A stretch of 64,000 bases of DNA from Glandiceps talaboti (taxonomy: Eukaryota > Hemichordata > Enteropneusta > Spengelidae), in assembly GCF_964340395.1 (NCBI RefSeq), contig NC_135549.1, positions 33,640,832 through 33,704,831 on the forward strand, read 5' to 3'. Under the pieces are notes generated by a model. That model was given only the letters and a program-made list of their open reading frames with translations, was not told the DNA's origin and made no database searches. This document shows, piece after piece, positions 1 through 9,960 of this stretch; within the stretch, counting starts at the first letter, position 1, and every line of letters begins with the position of its first letter. The position numbers were made by a program, and so were the translations under genes.

Positions 1-660
1 AACCTTAATTCATTAGGATGGAATCTTAATCACTTTCTCTACTGGAGAGGAATTCTGCATGCAATCCCTTTTCTTTGGAAAAGAGGTAGTCCAGTGCACT
101 GTACAATATCTTACCCACAACTCTCTCTGATTGGTATGCTTGGAGGTTCCTTAATTTATAACTTTTTCAATAATCTATACTTTTCAACATTTTAAGGATA
201 GTAATTAAGTTTAATTAATATGTAGCAAAAGAACGCTTAGGAATCAAAAATAAAATTCTAAATTTTGTATAAAAATGAACTAACAACTAAATTAAGCATG
301 GGCTGTGAATAAAACACTTTTCACTGTCAAAGTGTCAATAACTTGGGTAGTCAGTGTGTATGATGAGTTTGTCATACCTATTCAAATAAATCTATATCTT
401 TGGCAAAGTCATAACAGGTGCATATATTTTCCTTAGTTTCGTCGCAAATATTCTGCATGTCTTTCAAGAAAATCTGCTGACAAATTCCTAAAATTGCTAC
501 TCCTTCTACAATAAATCACTGATACCAGAACCGATGAAAATGGGTATTCAGAAACTCATCAGTGGCAATTCTACGCTTGCCAAATGGAAAAAATATTTTT
601 ACAAAACCCTATACACTGGTGAGATTTGTCTGACTTCAAGGAGATGATGTCCAACACTAC
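1..660. other. Unassigned AT-rich DNA with LINE-related remnant
   Basis: No intact gene is visible. Positions 94-134 are an imperfect inverted copy of 662-703, just where the readable LINE segment begins. Read on the minus strand, the copy gives a peptide (SERVVGKILYSAL) nearly identical to that at 664-703 on the plus strand. The segment from about 600 to 660 looks like upstream LINE sequence broken by frameshifts. The rest holds nothing I can identify. Confidence 0.4.
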
Positions 661-663
661 AAA

Positions 664-1511
664 TCAGAGAGAGTTGTGGGTAGAATGTTGTACAGTGCAG
701 TGCTCATTGGGCCAGAAAGACCGATTTGTTTTATCTCCAAAGGAAAATTGGTTCCACTTGAAACGTGTCAAGTCAAAACTATTAGAAAACTTATAACAGG
801 AGATTATTTCATTCCTCTGAAAAGCAAGCTTTTCTTTTCTGGCTTTCTCGATATTTGCAACAGTGATTGGGTCCATTACTTTTTACTGCCTTTTAAAGTT
901 ACTATAGAGTCCAAATTACAGGAATTTCAATGGAAGATAAATCACAATATTTTGTATACAAATACTATTCTTCACCATATGAATCCACCTAGAGTTAATA
1001 GTAGTCTCTGTACTTTTTGTAACCTAACGGACGAAACCCTTATTCATTTATTTGTGGAATGTGAATGTACTACCATTATCTGGAACAGTCTCTTGACACT
1101 GTGGGGTGTGGCCCTACAAATTCCATCAGCGTTGTCAGCTAAACAGATTCTTTTAGGCGACAAGTCCTTTTCACACCTGTTGAATCACATTATATTGATA
1201 ACAAAAAAGACCATTTATGAATGTAAGTTATCAAAAATTATTCCATCCTTTAATATTGTGAAATTAAATGTAAGACTTGCAAAAAAGATTGAATGCCATA
1301 TTGCCAAAAGAAAAGACTGTCTCCCAAAGTTTTGTGCAAAATGGGACAATTTTGAAGTTTAAGTGAATTTTTGTTCCCTACCTCTGCATTGTACCTTTTT
1401 ATAAAACTTATTTTAGATGTTCTCAATGGTGCCATGTGTTATTTTTGCACTTGTCTTGTGTTGTTGTAATTTGTCTCTCTCGCAATAAAACACTTTAAAA
1501 TAAAAAAAAAA
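664..1511 (+). mobile_element. 5'-truncated LINE, C-terminal ORF2 segment with poly(A) tail
   Basis: An open frame from about 664 to 1362 encodes some 230 residues resembling the region after the RT domain in non-LTR retrotransposons. It has the pattern KLQEFQWKINHNILYTN followed by a zinc-binding CTFC...H...C motif (LCTFCNLTDETLIHLF, then ECEC). After the TAA stop comes a short 3' UTR, an AATAAA at 1484-1489 and an A-rich tail ending at 1511. EN and RT domains are absent, so this is a dead 5'-truncated copy. Sequence after the tail belongs to repeat family A, so the LINE sits in or beside an older repeat. The L1/Tx1-like assignment is from memory of the motif. Confidence 0.7.
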
Positions 1512-1644
1512 GTCTGTTTGATTTAGGTTCACAAGTGTTGTTGCATGATCAGAGTAGTGATATCAAGAAAATTACAACATAAACTACCAGTTCCTTAAAA
1601 CCCAATCATAGCGGGGACTATGTCATTCTCAATGACTTGTTTTT
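1512..1644 (+). repeat. Family A repeat, 3' end fragment
   Basis: This matches the right end of the full family A copies at 2609-3270 and 49629-50270. It runs from the GTCTGTTTGATTTAGG segment through the terminal stem-loop GTCATT-CTC-AATGAC (1622-1636) to the T-rich tail. The left part is missing at the LINE poly(A) junction. Confidence 0.8.
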
Positions 1645-2020
1645 ACAATTATAACAACAGGGATGGGTAGGCAGGTGAATAAACATTATTTCAAAACATT
1701 TAAGTGCCCCTAGCAACGAGACCACACTCATAGCAATAGGTAAACAATGACATATAATGCCAAAATAACACTGGTGATGGGAAAGTTACTGAATGAGTAT
1801 TGCAAAATAGTATGTAGATATGCCTAGCAACAAGACCATGCCCATAGTAACATTAAATGATGGTGTATATTGCAGATATAACACCATGGATGGGAAGGCA
1901 TGGGAGTAAATATTCAAAGAATGTATGCAAATATGTCTAGTAACAAGACCACATAATCATTACAGAAAATTAAAGTGTACTGTCAACAGTTGTGCTGCAA
2001 CGCCATTGGCGGTTTTATGT
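1645..2020 (+). repeat. Family B repeat, right-end fragment
   Basis: This contains about three internal direct repeats of the 'cctagcaacaagaccacacc' type, each followed by 'gatgggtaggca...gtgaataaacatt'. It finishes with the family B terminal stem-loop CGCC-ATT-GGCG (2001-2011). It closely parallels 15310-15720, so both probably belong to the same subfamily. Confidence 0.8.
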
Positions 2021-2192
2021 AATCAGGGAAATGGAGAAATAATAGCTTCTGACTGATATTTGATGTTAACAAGGTAAAGATTTTGTAAGAAATGTGATGA
2101 TTTTGTAAGATATTTTTACAATGATATCTCACTGCACGAGTAAATGTAGACTTTGTCTGACTTATAAGAAGATATTCTCAAATTATTTACAG

Positions 2193-2291
2193 GTGATGAA
2201 AGTTCAAAAAGATTAAAATATCTATGTCACACATTGAAGAAAATGGAAATGAATAGAGCTTTCCTCAGTGGAGGAGCTACAAGCAACACAG
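2193..2291 (+). CDS. Internal exon of unidentified gene (penultimate exon)
   Basis: A 99-bp open segment lies between an acceptor (ttatttacag) and a donor (CACAG|GTAAAT). In the open frame it reads DESSKRLKYLCHTLKKMEM, then NRAFLSGGATSNT. It starts and ends in phase 1, so it is symmetric, and its frame joins exactly to the exon at 13425. I do not recognise the protein family. Earlier exons are not visible in positions 1-2192, which are filled by repeats. No computed coding score or transcript supports it; the argument is splice-site quality plus phase agreement with the next exon. Confidence 0.5.
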
Positions 2292-2608
2292 GTAAATAGA
2301 ATTGAAGTCTTTAAAGTACAGAGACAGCCCTCCAAGATCAGTCATTTAACGTGATAATATAGTTGTCAGGTCTTTATGTTATTTAACATCAACAACCAAA
2401 AAACCCCATAATCTATTAGTAATTAGAACTGATTTTTCAAGCTAAGTTTTATGTTTTCTGGTGCAAATACTTGGAATACCTTACCACTTGAAGTGAGAAA
2501 TAGAACATTGCTGTCTTCCTTCATATGTGGTTGTCAGTAATATTTTATGACAAAATTTTAGGCACTTATACTGTTTATTTATGTCCTTATTGTACAGTTT
2601 GTATTTTT
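2292..2608. other. Intronic/intergenic DNA, nothing recognised
   Basis: AT-rich unique-looking sequence between the candidate exon and the next family A repeat. I see no gene or repeat signature. Confidence 0.6.
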
Positions 2609-3270
2609 AGTCCCCGCCGGACAAAGTCCGGGACGGGGACTTATGGATTGGGTTCCGTGTGTCCGTCCGTCCGTCCGTCCGTCCGTCCGCGGCTGTTTCT
2701 TGGAGATGCCTGGACCGATTTTTTTCAAACTTGGTACAGGGGCAACATACAATGGCATACATATGCACGTCAATTTGTTTCATGATACGATCCAATATGG
2801 CCGCCTAGCAGCCATTTTGTTTGCAAATTTTCCCTGTCTAAAGCCATAACTCAGACATGCTTGAACAGATCTCATTCAAAGTTGGTATTAGGACAGTGTT
2901 CTATGGCATATATGTGCATATTCATTGTTGTTGAAATACGATCCAATATGGCCGCCTGGCAGCCATTTTGTTTGCGATTTTTCAATGTCCAAAGCCATAA
3001 CTCAGACATGCTTGAACAGATCACATTCAAAGTTGGTATTAGGACAGTGTTCTATGACATACATGTGCATATCCATTTTCATCGTGATATGATCCCCCAT
3101 ACCCAACCAATCGTTTATTGTTGTAGGCATGTTCCATGTCCAACAAGCAGACACAACATATCTAAGTCTGTTTGATTTAGGTTCACAAGTGTTGTTGCGT
3201 GATCAGAGTAGTGATAATTCCTTAAAACCCAATCATAGCGGGGACTATGTCATTCTCAATGACTTGTTTT
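2609..3270 (+). repeat. Family A repeat, full-length copy
   Basis: The left end is a 33-nt palindrome at 2609-2641. Its outer arms are AGTCCCCG and CGGGGACT, and its inner stem is CCGGAC-AAA-GTCCGG; a T-run precedes it. A (TCCG)n microsatellite follows at about 2661-2689. The body contains repeated units of about 130 bp carrying 'gatccaatatggccgcc' and 'gccataactcagacatgctt'. The right end is the stem-loop GTCATT-CTC-AATGAC (3249-3263) followed by TTGTTTT. No coding capacity is evident. Interpreted as a non-autonomous DNA element. Confidence 0.8.
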
Positions 3271-3399
3271 CTTTTGTCTTTATACTATTTTATTCAGAGT
3301 GCCCAAGGAAAGATTTTTCTTTGTCAACTTGGCTACCCTCTGTAATAAAGTTTATTGATTGCTTGATTGACTGTACATTGCTGTGAGATATATCTAATG

Positions 3400-3786
3400 G
3401 CATCATTTGTTAGTATAGTACCCCAAATGTCTGCCTGTTTGTCCTTGTGGCTGTTTGTCCTTTATACATCATTTCACAGATGTGCAATATTTGATTTCTT
3501 TCAAACCTGACACAAAGATAACAGGCACGTCACTTTCTTTCATGACTATGCAAATTTAAGTGAACTGCAGCCTTATTTGTACTAAGATAAGAATCACTAT
3601 TTGCTGCATAACTCAAAATCTATAATACACAGAGTCTCCATTTACCATGTCTCCATATTATCAAGTACAAACTCTCTTAATTATAGACATTGACCTTTTG
3701 GCCCTGACCTTCAGGGTCAATTATCAAAATAAAACCATTTCTTGCCTGACAGTCATAACTTAACTTGAATGGTACTTTTAAGTTTT
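3400..3786 (+). repeat. Degenerate family D-like repeat
   Basis: The segment resembles the family D copy at 13716-14622, with 'ccccaaatgtctgcctg' near the left and 'ttgaccttttggccctgacct' internally. The ends are eroded, so the limits are approximate. Confidence 0.45.
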
Positions 3787-4483
3787 AGCACAACAGAACT
3801 GATGTTCAGTAGTGCTTTTGTCATGGTAAAGTGTCTGTCTGTGTGGATGTGTGTAAATAACTTAAAGTCAAGAACCGCTGGACTGATTGCCATGATATTT
3901 GTTGGGTGTATTACCTTGGGTGTCTAGTTGGGAAATTGTTCAAATCAAATTGATGTTACCACCAGTGTGATTTGGGTAAACTAATGTGGTTTTTGGTCAG
4001 TGAATGTAAACTTAAAAACTACTGTGCAGGTTTGCTTGAAATTTGATGGGAATGGTCTTGGTGGTGTGTAGAATAAGAATTGTTCATGACGTGGCGATTC
4101 CATCAGTAATATGCAAATTAGGTATAAGAATGCGTATTTTTTGGTCAAATGTCTATAATTCTAAAATTACTAAGCAGATGGGGATGAGATTTGGTGGGAA
4201 TGTTCTTAGGGGTGTTTAAATCAAGAATTGTTCATAATATGATGATCGCATAGGTGATATACAAATTAGGTCTAAAAATGTGTCTTCTTGGTCAAAAATC
4301 TATAATGCCAAAACTACTGAGCAGATTGAGCTGAAATTTGATGGGGATGCATCAGGGAATGTGTAGATGAAGGTGAATTCACAACATGGTGAGGTTAATT
4401 GGTGATATGCAAATTACGTCTACAAATCTCAATTTTAGTCAAAAACTTAGATCTGGAAACATTGGGAATGGGACTTAAACATG
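3787..4483 (+). repeat. Family B repeat, left half (split by the Gypsy insertion)
   Basis: It starts with the family B terminal palindrome (AGCACAACAGAAC ... GTTCAGTAGTGCT, 3787-3816) after a T-run, then a degenerate TG-rich stretch. Several repeated blocks of the type 'aaaactactgagcagatt' follow. The sequence is interrupted at 4483/4484 by the LTR retrotransposon and resumes at 12894. Comparison with the uninterrupted copy near 16330-16450 supports this reading. Confidence 0.8.
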
Positions 4484-5373
4484 TGTGACCCCTGGCATCG
4501 GTTCGGTTGTGATCGTCGATGTTAACTTGGATTGCGTTGTGTATTTTTAGCCCAAACCCTCCAGGGGAACACGATCATACACTGACTCAGTCGCAGACAT
4601 GGTTCACACTATAAGTTGTAATGTCTTTATTGCTAATCAGTCAGCGGCTCCATCTGTCCATGGCAGTACCTATTGTCAGACAGCCATATTGCAAAAGAGA
4701 ATTACAATACTTATTGATACAAGCAGACAAAATAACTGTTTCAAAATATCTTATACAAATCAAAATTATAATATCTGTTGTAATGCGCATATCATTCAAA
4801 ACAAACCTACATTGTGACACATTTTGCAATAATTATGGTTACACTATCAAAATAAATGGGTTTCAGACATGTTACGCTGTTTACAGAAATTCTGAGTAAG
4901 CAGAGGATTATTACTTTCGTTGTTGCGTATCAAGGTGTACAAGACTTACAGCTAATAAAGTTTCAAAAAGTTTATCACAACAATAACCGACAGTTCGGAC
5001 ATCGTATACAATGCAACATGTGACTTTCCATAGCAAATCCATCGACTTGAAATAAATGCTCAAAACTCACGAAATCCTGAACGTCCTTCATAAATATTAC
5101 AATTGAGAGTTCTAGAGATACTATATATTCATTCCATCTCGGTAATAGATGTGGATGTCAAAGATAACACACTTTTATGAGCGATTGTAAACAGCAACAG
5201 GAAATTACTAACCTATTGTCAGACAGCCATATTGCAAAAGAGGTCGATTGATGTCACCTCTCTGCCTCGTGAGGGCGTCCCACAAAAGGTCACAGTGTGA
5301 TATGCATTACAAAGAATTACAGGTCAATGATGAAACAGAGTATACATTATATTATATCAAAATCTTGGTCACA
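4484..5373 (-). repeat. 3' LTR of the Gypsy element
   Basis: 890 bp with TGTGACC at one end and GGTCACA at the other, giving canonical TG...CA termini and a 7-bp inverted terminal repeat. It matches 12004-12893 with no difference that I could see. The small ORFs inside appear in both LTRs and are not considered genes. Confidence 0.95.
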
Positions 5374-5386
5374 TACTCCCCTGGTT
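5374..5386 (-). promoter_or_regulatory. Candidate polypurine tract
   Basis: Immediately inside the 3' LTR, the minus strand reads ACCAGGGGAGTA. The AGGGGAG core is short for a PPT but sits exactly where plus-strand priming is expected. Confidence 0.55.
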
Positions 5387-5455
5387 TAAAAAATGACGGC
5401 TCGTCATTTTCAGCATTTTTTACTGTTTTACGAAAGTTTACAAAAAAAATGGCTT

Positions 5456-8400
5456 CTAAACTGCTGTTGCTACTTCACTCATTAATGACATAATAAATCC
5501 ATATCTCTCTGGAGGTTTACGTTTTCTAAATGGGTATCTACGAGTATTTATTTCTGTAGACTTATCGGTTACAACATTCGCATTTTGCAAATTATCAGGG
5601 GTAGTAGAATTATTCTGTGTGTGCCCACTAAAATCTAATTGTGAAATTTCTGAGGGATGTGTTTGCAATGTATGATCATGTGTTGACGGTGTTCTGGGGT
5701 TTTGTGTTGAAGGACTACAATCTGTAGAAATATCATGTCTAGACTGTGCAGATGTAATAGATTCTTGTGTGGTTTGTTGTGGCAGTAACGTATTGTTTTC
5801 TGGAATGTGTGTTGATACTGGATTCTCCTGTAGCATAGGTGGTGACTGAACTACTGGTATCCCATGTACAGAACTATCCTTTGGCTTCTTAAAACACAAT
5901 GAGTCGTTTCCCTTTTCATCAGCTAGATTTATCACTCCGGGTACTTTATTCACAGAAACCAAATACTCTATAGTATCACCCTCTTCTTTATAGTCATTGA
6001 CTTCAGGTTCATCTCTCACAACTGGTTTAATAACAGGATCACTATTGGTCACTATTGTTTCTGTAATCTCTTCACTTTCGACAGGTAGGAATGAACACTG
6101 CTTCAACATGTTCCGATGCAAGACACGTTCTGTACCTCTGAACTCCTGCTTAACCACATAAACTGGAATATCTGGTCTTTTTTCTACAACAAGATAGGGG
6201 GTCTTCTCCCAGCGATCTCCAATCTTGTGTTTACCAACTTCCTTTAGTTTCACCAATACACGATCACCTACTGAGAGAGTTGCAGCCTTTGCTTTTCTGT
6301 CGTACAGGTTTTTCTGCTTCACTCTGGCTTTCTTTGCCTGGTCACAAGCTTGTCGATATGCAGTCTGCAATCTTTCGCGAAGTGCTTGGGTGTATTCATT
6401 GTAATCCAAGTGGTCCTTGGTTTTAGATAATGCATTGAAGATGACATCTACTGGAAGACGAGGATTTCTCCCAAACATTAAATAGAACGGTGTGTAGCCA
6501 GTAGATTCTTGGCGGGTACAGTTATATGCATGGGTTAATGCGTCCAGATGTTCTTTCCAGTCGCGTTTCTGTGATGGATCTAATGTTCCTAGCATATTGA
6601 GTAGTGTCTGGTTGAACCTTTCAGCCAATCCGTTCCCTTCCGGATGATACGGTGTAGTATGTGATTTAACTGTATTAGTAATCTGACACAGTTCCTTTAT
6701 GAGAGCACTTTCAAAATTTCTTCCCTGATCCGAATGCAATCTGAGGGGAAAACCATACTGACACATGAAGTTTTTCCACAGGACTTTTGCAACTGTTGTC
6801 GCTTTCTGATTTGACGTAGGATAGGCTTGAGCATATCTGGAAAAGTGATCAGTAACAACGAGCACATTTTCAACTCCACCTTTAGAAGGTTCTAGGGTCA
6901 AAAAGTCTATATACACTAGTTCTAATGGCTCAGATGTAGTGACGCTAACCAAGGGTGCTCGCACTGTTTTGACAGCAGCTTTTCTCAGACAACATCTTTC
7001 ACACTGGTCACACCAGGTCTTCACTTGAACGTACATCTTAGGCCAATAAAATCTTGAGCGTACGAGATCCAATGTTTTATCAAATCCCAAATGACCCATT
7101 TCACTATGAAGTTTCTGGAAAACATCTCGTCTATACCTGGGTGGCAAAACCAGCTGAAGTATTTCAGTTCCTTTAGGTGGACGAATTTTCCTGTAAAGAA
7201 TACCATCTCGAAGAGTCAACTTGTCCCATTGATGTAGTAACAATCTGGCTTCTACACTTAAATGTTCCATTTGTCTTCTTCCTGGTTTCTTAGACAAACT
7301 TCTAGCTTGGGTAACCTCCATGATTGAAGAATCTTGATGTTGACAAAATCTCAACTCCTGCAGTGTCATACTTGGTAGTGTTTCAGAATATGAAGGAATA
7401 GGTTTTGTATAGTCTTCGTCTTCATCTGTACACTTTGCCATATTACATACTACCTTTAGAGTTTGTGCAACCTCTTGTTTAGGTATTCGTGACAATGCAT
7501 CCGCGTTGGCATTGCTTCTGCCTGGTCGATATTTAATGTCAAAATCAAACATAGCAAGCTGGGAAACCCAACGCTGACAAGTGGCTTCCAACTTGGCAGA
7601 TGACATCACATATACCAATGGGTTGTTGTCTGTAAGCACTGTGAACTGGTTTCCATAGAGGTAATCCCTCAGCTTGTCTGTTACAGCCCATTTTAAGCAG
7701 AGAAATTCCAGTTTATGTGCTGGATATCTGGTTTCTGGTGGTTGTAACCCACGACTACAATAAGCGATTACTCTATCTTTACCATCTTGTTGTTGAACCA
7801 ATACTGCTCCCAATCCCTGGGACGATGCATCAGTTTGTAATGTAAATGGCTTAGTGAAATCTGGATAGCCAAGGATTGGTGCTGATAGGAGTTTCAGTTT
7901 CAAACACTGGAATGCATCCTCACAAGTTTCATTCCATATAAATGGTGGAACATCTTTCTTGAGATTACTTCCCTTTCGTCGTCTTCTAGGATCTCCAGAA
8001 GTGAGTCTAAACAATGGCGCTGCAATTGTACTGTAACCTTTGATAAATCTTCTATAGTAACCCGTAAATCCAAGGTACTTAAGTAGATCTTTCCTGTTAG
8101 AGGGTCTAGGCCAATCCTTCACCGCCCTTGTTTTTTCAGGGTCTGTACTGATACCATTTGCAGACACTACATGGCCAAGGTAATGTACTTCCTTCTTGAG
8201 TAGATGGCACTTCTGTGGCTTTAATTTAAGACCATGTTCACGTAATCGATCAAACACTAACTGCGCTCTATCTAGATGTTCATTAAAAGTCCTGGAGAAG
8301 ATGATGATGTCATCTAAATATATCAATACAGTGGAGAAATGCTGATCACCAAGGCATGACATCATCAACCTCTGGAATGTAGCTGGGGCATTTTGTAGAC

Positions 8401-9955
8401 CAAATGGCATTCTGTTCGCCTCGTACAATCCCATAGGAGTGGTGAATGCTGTCTTGGGTTTATCTCGTTCCTGAACTTCTACTTGCCAATAACCAGCAGT
8501 GAGGTCCAACGTTGAGAAGTACTTAGCACCTCCCAATGCTTCTAGGGCATCATCAATTCGGGGTAGGGGATACGCATCACGAATAGAACGCAGATTCAGT
8601 TGCCTGTAGTCTATACAAATCCTAGGAGTACCATCTTTTTTTCTTACAACTACAATGGGACTTGCATAGGGACTTTTGCTAGGCCTAATAACACCACTAG
8701 TTGCCATGTCTTCAATATGTTTCTTAACCTCTTGGTACTGAGCATGAGGGATTCTGCGTGGAGGTAGACGGAAGGGCTGGTTATCAATCAATGGTATTTC
8801 ATGTTTAACTGTTGCTGTTCGTCCATAGTCAAGTGGGTGCTTTGAGAATACATCAGAGTTCTTCTCAAGTAAAGCTTTCAACTTTTGTAGTTGTCCTTGA
8901 TTTTCAACAGCAGAATCAGTCAAATCCGGTAGAGAACATTTACTTTGATTCTCATTCTTTGTGGTATTGTGACACTGAGTAGATGGTTGGGTTTTAAGTG
9001 GTGCATGTTCTCGTTTACTATTCTGTCTTGTTCTATTTGTCTTCCTTCCTCTCACTTTTGTATCAGGAGTTAAAGACTGCGGGTTGTTATTCTTTACAAC
9101 TGGTTGATCTTCCGGGACAGGAAATTCCTCGTTATCAATCACAGCATGCACTTCAGCCAGATAAGTCTTTGGCCAAATAGTCACTGGTCTGGTCGAATAA
9201 TTATACACTCTCACTGGGGTACGTCCATCTTGAACATCATTTAAAACTTTACCAATAGCAATTCCATTTGGCAAATTCTTTGACTGTGGGCTTTCAATGA
9301 GAGCTGTGTAGGGCATTCCATCCCGGTCTCTCGGAACACGACATGGTATGTGAGTTTCTTCCCCTGGTTGTATTACCATAGGACGACGACCGCAGTACTT
9401 TGCTTGACCAATTCTACCTGTCTTCCCACCAAGTTCAGACTTGCCAAGTTCTTTGTAAGCGGAATACCACACATTGGAAGTTCTTTTCACCTTGCTGTGG
9501 AAACAGTGACCATGAAGGACTCTCAAATCATTTTGGCTAGTTCGAATTACATTAGTGCCAACAAGCAATGGTACATCTTGACGATAGTCTGTGGTAGGAA
9601 CAACAAATGCTGGTACCTTTGTGTATGTCCTTCCAAGGAATGTTAAGTCCAGACGAATCACACCACTATGAGGAACATCATGGCCTGCAGCCCCTTCTAT
9701 CAGAACATCAGTAGATTCAGGTACCTGGCTTACAAGTTGAGGGTGCGTTGTATAGAAGGATTCTGTTACCGTAGTCACCTGAGATCCAGTGTCTATCAGT
9801 GCCAAACATGTAACACCATTAACCTCTACTTCGGCTTCACTTAGTGGTCCAACAACTGGTTTCACCACATCACTCTGTTGACCAGAAGATGAATCGATCC
9901 TGTCTGTGTGGGTGGGACTGCGATGACTTCCACCTGTGAAATGTCCCACTTTCAC
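5456..9955 (-). CDS. pol: Gypsy pol polyprotein (protease-RT-RNase H-integrase)
   Basis: 1499 codons without interruption; the frame stays open upstream to 9988, overlapping the end of gag in the -1 frame. The first in-frame start-like codon is GTG, so expression as a Gag-Pol fusion is likelier than independent initiation. Visible motifs: aspartic protease DTGS (residues 55-58); RT with CIDYRQLN (about 447-454), LDLTAGYWQV (483-492) and the catalytic YLDD (546-549); RNase H with TDASSQG (708-714); integrase zinc finger H950/H955/C982/C985; DDE triad D1017, D1076, E1112 with 35 residues between the last two. After about residue 1230 there is a GPY/F-like module (KIGDRWEKTPYLVVEKRP), then about 200 polar residues of unknown role. 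All key catalytic residues appear present. Confidence 0.95.
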   Translation of the reverse strand: MKVGHFTGGSHRSPTHTDRIDSSSGQQSDVVKPVVGPLSEAEVEVNGVTCLALIDTGSQVTTVTESFYTTHPQLVSQVPESTDVLIEGAAGHDVPHSGVIRLDLTFLGRTYTKVPAFVVPTTDYRQDVPLLVGTNVIRTSQNDLRVLHGHCFHSKVKRTSNVWYSAYKELGKSELGGKTGRIGQAKYCGRRPMVIQPGEETHIPCRVPRDRDGMPYTALIESPQSKNLPNGIAIGKVLNDVQDGRTPVRVYNYSTRPVTIWPKTYLAEVHAVIDNEEFPVPEDQPVVKNNNPQSLTPDTKVRGRKTNRTRQNSKREHAPLKTQPSTQCHNTTKNENQSKCSLPDLTDSAVENQGQLQKLKALLEKNSDVFSKHPLDYGRTATVKHEIPLIDNQPFRLPPRRIPHAQYQEVKKHIEDMATSGVIRPSKSPYASPIVVVRKKDGTPRICIDYRQLNLRSIRDAYPLPRIDDALEALGGAKYFSTLDLTAGYWQVEVQERDKPKTAFTTPMGLYEANRMPFGLQNAPATFQRLMMSCLGDQHFSTVLIYLDDIIIFSRTFNEHLDRAQLVFDRLREHGLKLKPQKCHLLKKEVHYLGHVVSANGISTDPEKTRAVKDWPRPSNRKDLLKYLGFTGYYRRFIKGYSTIAAPLFRLTSGDPRRRRKGSNLKKDVPPFIWNETCEDAFQCLKLKLLSAPILGYPDFTKPFTLQTDASSQGLGAVLVQQQDGKDRVIAYCSRGLQPPETRYPAHKLEFLCLKWAVTDKLRDYLYGNQFTVLTDNNPLVYVMSSAKLEATCQRWVSQLAMFDFDIKYRPGRSNANADALSRIPKQEVAQTLKVVCNMAKCTDEDEDYTKPIPSYSETLPSMTLQELRFCQHQDSSIMEVTQARSLSKKPGRRQMEHLSVEARLLLHQWDKLTLRDGILYRKIRPPKGTEILQLVLPPRYRRDVFQKLHSEMGHLGFDKTLDLVRSRFYWPKMYVQVKTWCDQCERCCLRKAAVKTVRAPLVSVTTSEPLELVYIDFLTLEPSKGGVENVLVVTDHFSRYAQAYPTSNQKATTVAKVLWKNFMCQYGFPLRLHSDQGRNFESALIKELCQITNTVKSHTTPYHPEGNGLAERFNQTLLNMLGTLDPSQKRDWKEHLDALTHAYNCTRQESTGYTPFYLMFGRNPRLPVDVIFNALSKTKDHLDYNEYTQALRERLQTAYRQACDQAKKARVKQKNLYDRKAKAATLSVGDRVLVKLKEVGKHKIGDRWEKTPYLVVEKRPDIPVYVVKQEFRGTERVLHRNMLKQCSFLPVESEEITETIVTNSDPVIKPVVRDEPEVNDYKEEGDTIEYLVSVNKVPGVINLADEKGNDSLCFKKPKDSSVHGIPVVQSPPMLQENPVSTHIPENNTLLPQQTTQESITSAQSRHDISTDCSPSTQNPRTPSTHDHTLQTHPSEISQLDFSGHTQNNSTTPDNLQNANVVTDKSTEINTRRYPFRKRKPPERYGFIMSLMSEVATAV

Positions 9956-9960
9956 AGGCT

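Noticed and set aside
676-1362. Possible host gene encoding 228 residues
   Set aside because: The KLQEFQWKINHNILYTN and CTFC zinc patterns plus a poly(A) tail identify a truncated LINE.
2027-2072. Possible exon before 2193 (AG|GGAAATGG ... ACAAG|GTAAAG)
   Set aside because: Stops in all three frames, and it directly abuts a family B end.
4599-4899. Small ORFs of 72 and 92 codons, also present at 12119-12419
   Set aside because: They lie in both LTRs and are identical because the LTRs are; no protein family recognised.
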